From Bacillota bacterium (lineage in GTDB: Bacteria > Bacillota_I > Bacilli_A > RF39 > UBA660): a stretch of 64,000 nt of DNA. Shown here piece by piece: positions 58,354 to 64,000 of this stretch. A model generated the notes under the pieces. It saw only the letters and a program-made list of their open reading frames with translations, ran no database searches and was not told where the DNA came from. Each line of letters starts with the position of its first letter. Positions within the stretch are counted from its first letter, which is position 1. Where the stretch lies: NCBI GenBank assembly GCA_015059305.1, contig SVAQ01000002.1:62001-126000 (forward strand). Direction: 5' to 3'. Both the position numbers and the translations under genes were made by a program.

Positions 58354-58845
58354 TTAATCTGTCCAATTAAATGAAGAGTTCTTTTGTTTTATTAAATGAG
58401 CTCCTATACAAATTGCATCACATTCATCTTGTGTGGCTTTTTTATTATATGTATTTAATACATATGTCTGGGCATTGCGTTTTTGTTCGGCTCTAGCAGT
58501 CCCTTTTATATTAAGTGTTGACTTCCAGGTTCCAGCTAAAACTGCTGTATTCGGCAAGCCCAAATCGGTTACCAGTTCATAGACTACCCCGAACACCTCT
58601 GCTAAAACTTTAAAAGTTTGTACATTATTAACGCGTTGCCCATCCATATATATATCTTCAAAAATTACTTCATCTATATCATATTCATCAATCAAAGATT
58701 TTATTTTATTTTTAATTTTATGTAATCTTACACCCATGTTTATATCTTCAAATGTAAAATGTCCATAATCAAATAATTCTTCATTTTTGAATATAGCATA
58801 ACCGCTTGTTCTACTGCTCTAGTCGAGTGCTAATATATTACTCAC
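58354..58845 (-). CDS. ruvC: RuvC-like Holliday junction resolvase
   Basis: A 163-residue protein from GTG overlapping the end of the dUTPase gene. Motifs: ILALDQSS with the first catalytic Asp, VIFEDIYM with Glu, and DECDAICIGAHL with the last Asp. The Gln after the first Asp is a TAG codon (58819-58821); without recoding the enzyme would lose its first catalytic residue. Likely resolves branched DNA before packaging. Codon context and family match make this one of the clearest proofs of TAG as Gln. Confidence 0.85.
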
Positions 58846-59368
58846 TTGTAGACCCAAAGCCTCCTTTGCGCTCCCCATTTGCACAATCATCTTCAGTGGT
58901 AATATACTTATGAATAATACCCTGACCAATGATATCGCCTTTCTTTAACTGAATAGGGGTAGGAGATAAATTAATAACTTGGAAATAAATATGGCCTTCG
59001 TTATCTGGATTATTGTAATAATCAGCATCAATAATACCAACACTATTTGCTAACATTAACCAATGCTTTAATGGTCCAGAGCTACGAATACTTAATTCTA
59101 AATATTCATCATCAGCTAACTGACATTTCATTCCAGTAGGAACAAGAGTTGGTTTAGTATTTTTTGCTTTTGTCATTTTTGCAATTTCAGATAATGGATA
59201 AGGTTGATATGGAGTAGCATTTTCCATAATTAATTTTAAATGAGAATAAGGCTCAATTATAATATCTTCTGCTACTTCAAAATCATAACCTGCGGAACGT
59301 GCTGTTTTTCGCACCGGCATATTTATTTCACTATTGGAATATTTACTTACTTTTTCAAACTTTGCCAT
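58838..59368 (-). CDS. dut: dUTP diphosphatase (trimeric dUTPase)
   Basis: A 176-residue protein with ordered dUTPase motifs: SAGYDF (motif 1), RSSGPLKHW (motif 2), NSVGIIDADYY (motif 3), IGQGIIHK (motif 4) and GGFGSTSE at the end (motif 5). It hydrolyses dUTP to dUMP and keeps uracil out of DNA. Overlaps the gene before it by one base (TAATG) and the resolvase after it by eight bases. No TAG codon. Confidence 0.9.
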   Translation of the reverse strand: MAKFEKVSKYSNSEINMPVRKTARSAGYDFEVAEDIIIEPYSHLKLIMENATPYQPYPLSEIAKMTKAKNTKPTLVPTGMKCQLADDEYLELSIRSSGPLKHWLMLANSVGIIDADYYNNPDNEGHIYFQVINLSPTPIQLKKGDIIGQGIIHKYITTEDDCANGERKGGFGSTSE

Positions 59369-59616
59369 TAAAATTCTACTCCATATTTAATTTCTACATT
59401 TGAATAAGGTTCTTTTTCATCATTGAAAACTTTTGTTAAAGAAACCTTTTCATATTCATCAATAATCTGACCCTTTTGTTTTCTTTCCTTATGGACGCTG
59501 CTATATTTAGCAAGAGTATATGAATTATCGTTTTTAGCTTCTTCGATTAAACGAGCAGCTTCTTCTTCTGTATCAACTCTATATGTTTCTGTTGTTGTAA
59601 TTAAATATTTTGCCAT
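59368..59616 (-). CDS. Small conserved phage protein, unknown
   Basis: An 82-residue protein (MAKYLITTTETYRVDTEEEA). Beta start and an acidic helix, then a basic region; this type is common in phages of Clostridia near nucleotide metabolism genes. Tightly coupled to the dUTPase. Function unknown. Confidence 0.65.
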   Translation of the reverse strand: MAKYLITTTETYRVDTEEEAARLIEEAKNDNSYTLAKYSSVHKERKQKGQIIDEYEKVSLTKVFNDEKEPYSNVEIKYGVEF

Positions 59617-59618
59617 TA

Positions 59619-59882
59619 TTAATTTACCTCGATTTCAATTTTATTTTCACTATATAAATTTTTAGTATATTTGTCAATATCTTTAATTATTCTTTTTAAA
59701 AAAGAATTTTCGCCATAAAGATGAATATAATTAATGTTATTTTCTAAACAATATTTACTAATTAATTCACCAACTTTAATAGTTTCTACTTTACCAATAC
59801 TAGTAATTTTATCATCTTTAACTTCTAAAATTTCTTGGCGATAATGAAAAAGATTAAAATGACAGATTATTCCGTCTCTCAT
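59619..59882 (-). CDS. Small unknown protein
   Basis: An 87-residue protein starting MRDGIICHFNLFHYRQEIL, mixed alpha/beta, spaced two bases from the next gene and three from the preceding one, so it belongs to the operon. No family recognised. Confidence 0.6.
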   Translation of the reverse strand: MRDGIICHFNLFHYRQEILEVKDDKITSIGKVETIKVGELISKYCLENNINYIHLYGENSFLKRIIKDIDKYTKNLYSENKIEIEVN

Positions 59883-59885
59883 ATA

Positions 59886-60464
59886 TTAACCTCCAAATTC
59901 TACTACTCCATATTGGAAATCAAATAAATGCATACAATGAGTTTCTCTACTTTTTGTAGTTACCCAAATATCTAAATAAATTGGATCGCTAGAATCAATA
60001 TCTTTAATTTCTCCAACAGCTTTTACGCAATCAATAACTACCTCACCCAATGATTCTAAAGAAGTAAATTCTTTAATAAATCCTGTAAAATAAGAAATTT
60101 CTTTACAAAGAAGCATAAAATATTTTGTTTCGTGTTTCTTTTGGAACTCATTAATAATTTTAATATCTTCTTTAATTTGTTCTTCATTATGAGTTGGTAA
60201 TTGAGAAATGATTTGTTGATTCATTTCATACATGCTCATTGTAACACCGCCTTCAACTTTCTTCAAAGAACCAATAGTTTCATCCATGTATTCTAAAAAG
60301 TTTTCTGGAATTTGCATTAAACCATTTTCTCCAACCATAAACATCTAGTCTAATTCTACATCATACAATAATTCTCCCAATTGAAATTCATTCAAATGTT
60401 TATATAAATCATGATGATGATTAAAAGTATACTTAACTTTTAAATTATTAAATTCAGTATTCAT
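59886..60464 (-). CDS. Unknown operon protein
   Basis: A 192-residue protein from ATG at 60464 with GAAGG upstream. A TAG (Gln) at residue 40 joins the N-terminal 39 residues (MNTEFNNLKVKYTFNHHHD) to the rest. Mixed alpha/beta, acidic. The strong promoter at 60488-60516 drives it and the genes after it (dut, resolvase). Function unknown. Confidence 0.65.
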
Positions 60465-60487
60465 TTTTAACCTTCTTTTTTATTTTT

Positions 60488-60516
60488 ATTATAACATATT
60501 ATCTATTTAAAGTCAA
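60488..60516 (-). promoter_or_regulatory. Sigma-70/sigma-A type promoter in the end of nrdG
   Basis: Minus strand: TTGACT (60516-60511), a 17-base spacer ending TGT (extended -10), TATAAT (60493-60488). The -35 box lies in the coding end of nrdG. It splits the minus-strand genes into two transcription units. Confidence 0.85.
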
Positions 60517-60975
60517 AATTCTTTGATTAGTAGAACCAATCATTGGTTGAGTTATATCTCGTAATTCTTTTATATATTCACCATCTATTAAAACATTTAC
60601 TTTATCTAAAATAGATTTTAATCTTGCTTCAGAACGATGTTGTAATGTTTCATATTTATATCCAGTCCAAAGATATATTTCTACATCGGGAAGAGCTTCC
60701 TTTACATTTGATATAACTAAATCAGTTAAAAATATATTTTCTGGATCTAGCGGTTCTCCTCCCATAACACAAAATGTTCTTTTAATTCCATTAGCATAAA
60801 GATTATCAATAATAGTATCTAATACATCCTGTGTAAATTCTTTTCCCCCACAAAAATCCCAAGTTTGCGGATTATGGCAATCTGGACAATGTCTTGAACA
60901 ACCCTAAGTAAAGAAAGTTAAACATACTCCAGGAGCTGCCGCTAAATCATTTTTAATAATTCCTGCGTAACGCAT
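60499..60975 (-). CDS. nrdG: Anaerobic ribonucleotide reductase activase (radical SAM)
   Basis: A 158-residue protein when a TAG is read as Gln just before the iron-sulfur cysteines: TQGCSRHCPDC gives the CxxxCxxC cluster site. VMGGEPLDPENIF is the SAM-binding GGE motif. It makes the glycyl radical on NrdD. Starts within the TAATG overlap with the peptidase-like gene. A standard reading would start after the cluster motif and be dead. Confidence 0.9.
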
Positions 60976-61385
60976 TATATCCAACTCCATTCATTTTTGC
61001 TTGCTCTAGTTCCTAATTCAGTTGCTTGTTTTTCAAACCATATGTCATAATATGAAGTTTTTAAAGTTTTTCCTATTTTAATTAAAAACTTTCTATACCA
61101 ATATCTAATAGCTGAAGGTATAGCAATAACAACTGGCATTAACCATCCCCACATTAAATTTTGTATTGAATGTCCATATTCGTGAACTCTTAAATCATAA
61201 TTCTTTTCTCCATGGATAATAAACATTCCTAAACTAACTCCACCAAAATTCCAAGGAACTACTACATAAAAAGCTTTTCTATATTTATAACTCCAAAATT
61301 TACAAATTTTAGATAATATTATATAAACAATAAACCCAATAATATTTAAAGGTAAACCCCAAGTAAATTGAATTAAATAATACAT
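60975..61385 (-). CDS. Membrane protein with HEYGH metallopeptidase-like motif
   Basis: A 136-residue protein with hydrophobic segments at both ends (LNIIGFIVYIILSKI; LMPVVIAIPSAIRYW) and VHEYGHSIQ in the middle (HExxH), plus a later WFEKQATELG where the Glu could be a third metal ligand. It looks like a small membrane metallopeptidase. It sits between an unknown gene and nrdG in a tightly packed operon. Substrate unknown. Confidence 0.6.
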   Translation of the reverse strand: MYYLIQFTWGLPLNIIGFIVYIILSKICKFWSYKYRKAFYVVVPWNFGGVSLGMFIIHGEKNYDLRVHEYGHSIQNLMWGWLMPVVIAIPSAIRYWYRKFLIKIGKTLKTSYYDIWFEKQATELGTRASKNEWSWI

Positions 61386-61388
61386 AAA

Positions 61389-61634
61389 TTATATACACTC
61401 CTCATATTTTTTATGGAATACATCTGGTTTACAAGGATAAAATTCTCCTCGTAAACCAAGAATAATAAAATCTCCAATGCTAGCAGTCATATCTCCTTCT
61501 AAAGTATGAATAATTGGAATTCCAGAAGAAATATCGATTTGATCGCCACCATATCGTTTAATTTCCCCAATATTATTTCCTGTCCATTCCATAGCCTAAA
61601 TAATACAAGGACGAGTTTTATAATATTTCATCAT
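61389..61634 (-). CDS. Small conserved phage protein
   Basis: An 81-residue protein starting at ATG overlapping the nrdD stop (TAATG), read through one TAG (Gln). The end GLRGEFYPCKPDVFHKKYE is typical of a small protein common in many phages. The function is not known to me. Starts MMKYYKTRPCIIQAMEWTG. Confidence 0.75.
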
Positions 61635-62623
61635 TATTCTAATACCCCCACATGTTTTACTCTATCTTCTACCTCTGCTTGTTTGCCATTATTAAAAGCA
61701 GTTTTATAATCACCAGTTAAATAACCAGTAACTCTGCGTAATTGCTGAATATTTTTGCTTGCACACATAGGACAATAATCATTAAATTCTCCTGTATATC
61801 CGCAATCAAGACAAGTATCATTAGGGATATTAATTGCTAAATAAGGAATATCCTTATCCATAGCATAATTTACAATTTGTTCTAGTGCCTTTAAATTTGT
61901 TTGAACGCTACTATCAAGTTCTACATAAGTAATGCATCCAGCAGAAGAATATCCTGTCAATTCACTTTCAATATCAATTTTTTCAAATGGACTCATCTGA
62001 TGCCAAACCGGCACATGCATACTATTTGTAAAGTAATCTCTATCAGAAATATTTTTTAATTCACCATATTTAGCTTTGAACTTTTTCATAGCTGTATAGC
62101 AAAGATTTTCCGCAGGAGTGAAATAAACTCCAAAGTTTAATTTATATTCTTCCTTGAATTTCGCACATTTATCTTTGAACATTTGTTCAATTCTTTTTGC
62201 TAACGCCATACCTTTTTCAGTTGTATGGTCTGTGCCGATTAAGATTTGAAGTGTTTCCGCAAGACCTAATTGACCGATTGCTAGTGTACCATGTTTAAGG
62301 GCACTTCTAATTCCTTCTTCTGGAACATATCCTGCCATTAAACCATTTTCATACATAAACTTTGCAGCTTTAGGTGACTGTGAAGCAATCCATTCAAATC
62401 TTTCGATTAACATATCCTTTGCTTCATCAATCTTTGCTTCAAGCATATCAAAGAAAATATTTAATTCTAATTCAGTGCTCCAACTATCTTCGCTAAAATT
62501 ATCTGCTAGTTCTACAGCTTCCATTGCTAGTGTTGGTAAAATAATTGTAACAGGACAAATATTTCCTCTTCCATCTTTCTGTTGGCCGAGTCCATTAATA
62601 TCCCAGCCATTTGCGGTTCTACA
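61634..62623 (-). CDS. nrdD: Anaerobic ribonucleotide reductase NrdD, exon 2
   Basis: 330 codons to TAA. Begins CRTANGWDINGLGQQ; the Cys, joined to exon 1 as MGCR, is to my knowledge the thiyl-radical cysteine of class III reductases. Then GRGNICPVTIILP, a zinc-binding end (CLDCGYTGEFNDYCPMC) and the glycyl-radical region RVTGYL close to the C-terminus. Makes deoxyribonucleotides without oxygen, matching an anaerobic gut host. No TAG codons in this exon. Confidence 0.9.
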   Translation of the reverse strand, partial: CRTANGWDINGLGQQKDGRGNICPVTIILPTLAMEAVELADNFSEDSWSTELELNIFFDMLEAKIDEAKDMLIERFEWIASQSPKAAKFMYENGLMAGYVPEEGIRSALKHGTLAIGQLGLAETLQILIGTDHTTEKGMALAKRIEQMFKDKCAKFKEEYKLNFGVYFTPAENLCYTAMKKFKAKYGELKNISDRDYFTNSMHVPVWHQMSPFEKIDIESELTGYSSAGCITYVELDSSVQTNLKALEQIVNYAMDKDIPYLAINIPNDTCLDCGYTGEFNDYCPMCASKNIQQLRRVTGYLTGDYKTAFNNGKQAEVEDRVKHVGVLE

Positions 62624-63469
62624 CACGTTTATCCAATGTCACCATTGGCGCTGACTATATCTTCATCTCACAAAAGTGAGGTTGTCTTCCGCTTCGAATG
62701 TGCGCCTATCTCACATCCTACTCCCTTACATTCATCAGGGATAGTCGATACACTTTATTCATCATAATATTCAAATAGCCATTTTCCTTTAAATGGACTT
62801 TTAATTTGTCCATTTAATCTTGTTGTAATAGAAGTTTTTCCATTATTAATTCCACAAGCCTTAGCACAATTAATAATCGTTTCAAAGATGTCAATTTCAC
62901 TAGTTTGAATATTAATTCGTTTAATTTTTTTAGCCATAGGATTTTTATTACCTATTTTTGTTTGACGAATTTTTTCTTTAATAACTTCCATTTCTTCTTC
63001 TGTTTTAGAACGATATGTATTTCCGCCACATTTATTGATTGCGTCGGTTTCATTATATCCTTCTTCAACAGAATTATAATATTGAATCCAATATTGTTCT
63101 TTTTGATTTAATTCTTCCTGTGTTTCCGCGTTATCAATAACTTCAAGAAGCCATTGATCTGGACCATATTTTCTAATTGCTCTTGCGAAATGTGTATCAA
63201 TAATATTTCGCATTGCATCATTTATGTGTCTATGAAAACGATACTAAACAGGACGAATTGTTTGGCCTATATAAACTTTACCATTTATTTTATTTGTAAT
63301 TTTATATATTTCCATTATATTCACCACCTTATGATGAATATTATGATGAATCTTAGCACGGTCTCATCTTATTAAATGAACTATTTTTAATAAGACCTAA
63401 CCGTTAGCCTCTTTAAGAAACACCCTCGGGCGAGGTTCAAAAGATTTTAGATGAGCTGCATTTTCACTT
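62624..63469 (-). other. Group I intron in nrdD
   Basis: 846 nt. The 5' exon ends in GATGGGT; the intron's GCTCATC (internal guide) can pair fully with it, leaving the T-G wobble at the splice site (P1). The 3' part has GAAGATATAGTC (62664-62653), typical of the P7/J8-7 core, and the last base is G. Joining gives STMG-CRT, the unbroken NrdD motif. Holds a homing endonuclease gene. Confidence 0.9.
62755..63315 (-). CDS. Intron-encoded GIY-YIG homing endonuclease
   Basis: A 186-residue protein after AAGGTGG. GIY-YIG module (IYKITNKINGKVYIGQT), followed by a TAG (Gln) near residue 25, the catalytic Glu in QKEQYWIQYYNS, a NUMOD-like helix (KIRQTKIGNKNPMAK) and a DNA-binding end (NGKTSITTRLNG). 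It should cut intronless nrdD at or near the insertion site. The recoded TAG means it is adapted to code-15 hosts. Confidence 0.85.
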
Positions 63470-64000
63470 ACCCATCGTTGAGAAATAAGTCTTAGGATCA
63501 TTAGGGTCATATCCTGCATTACCAGACCAATCAATATTAGCATAATTAGGATATAATCTTTTTGAAGTAGATTCTAATGCTAACTGATATAAATCATAGT
63601 TAGGATCACCAGGTTCTCTATTAATACCTTTTCCTAATTGGAAAATTCCACAAGGGAAAATAGATGTTTTATGTAAAGCACCTAAGCCTTCAATAGATAC
63701 CTTTAATAATTCTTCAATTACCATTCTTCCTTCTGAAAGAGTACAAGTTCCATAATTAATACTTGTAAATGGTAATTGATTACCAGAACGAGATTGTAAT
63801 GTATTTAAATTATGATATAAACCCTCTACTGCTTGATGAACTTCTTTTCTTGTTTGATCAATAGCATATTCATATGCTTTATCACAATAAGCACTATAAT
63901 CTAATTCATCAATAGAATAATCTACTGCGTTTTTTAACATATTTTCAATGGAATAATCAATACCTTCCCAATCAGCAAGATATTTTAATCCATCTTTATA
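63470..64000 (-). CDS. nrdD: Anaerobic ribonucleotide reductase NrdD, exon 1 (partial)
   Basis: 177 codons visible; the start lies beyond the window. Motifs NLNTLQSRSGNQLPFTSINY and SIFPCGIFQLGKG are NrdD signatures. Ends STMG, then the intron starts. No TAG in the visible part. Together with exon 2 and NrdG it gives a complete anaerobic reductase system. Confidence 0.9.

Noticed and set aside
1..64000. A tRNA gene, including a suppressor tRNA
   Set aside because: Intergenic spaces are short and none showed a tRNA-like cloverleaf by eye; it is probably outside the window.

Overview
This window is a piece of a tailed double-stranded DNA phage genome (Caudoviricetes) that uses a changed genetic code. 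It is very AT-rich. Gene starts mostly carry AGGAGG-type ribosome-binding sites, and intrinsic terminators and sigma-70/sigma-A type promoters are common. This points to a low-GC Gram-positive (Bacillota, probably gut Clostridia) host. TAG is not a stop here. Dozens of long reading frames are cut by in-frame TAG but become single, full-length, recognisable proteins when TAG is read as an amino acid. The positions fit glutamine (genetic code 15). All gene ends I could place use TAA or TGA. No integrase, terminase, polymerase, endolysin, suppressor tRNA or reverse transcriptase is visible; these must lie outside the window if they exist.

Layout, plus strand, 1 to 54.1 kb: virion genes in the usual order. 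They run from the portal C-terminus through a head protease/scaffold-like protein, a decoration-like protein and the major capsid protein to a set of neck/connector genes. The major tail tube protein, a probable tail assembly chaperone and a 2572-residue tape measure follow. After these come very large tail-tip/baseplate proteins (19.0-30.0 kb), then a long adhesin block (30.4-53.7 kb). The adhesins include a 2224-residue protein with LamG-like, CotH-like, InlB-like and BspA-like LRR regions, and a fibre ending in an intein-like Hint domain. A holin-like protein closes the block. No sheath gene is seen, so a siphovirus is likely. Strong terminators cut this cluster into segments, and two of them are followed by near-consensus promoters.

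54.1-57.8 kb: a LytTR-type response regulator (minus strand) is divergent from a six-gene operon of small, probably virion-associated proteins. The 250-nt space between them holds the regulator's promoter and an array of four imperfect direct repeats about 27 nt apart. This is the most likely place for a regulatory system not yet described.

57.9-64.0 kb, minus strand: a membrane-anchored small protein, a RuvC-like resolvase, dUTPase, several small phage proteins, the anaerobic ribonucleotide reductase activase NrdG, a membrane metallopeptidase-like protein, and NrdD. nrdD is split by an 846-nt group I intron placed just before the codon of the active-site cysteine. The intron carries a GIY-YIG endonuclease that itself contains a recoded TAG.

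Together the window shows a late (virion/lysis) module and a nucleotide-supply/recombination module transcribed toward each other, with the regulator and its repeat array placed next to the holin-like gene and the small-protein operon.
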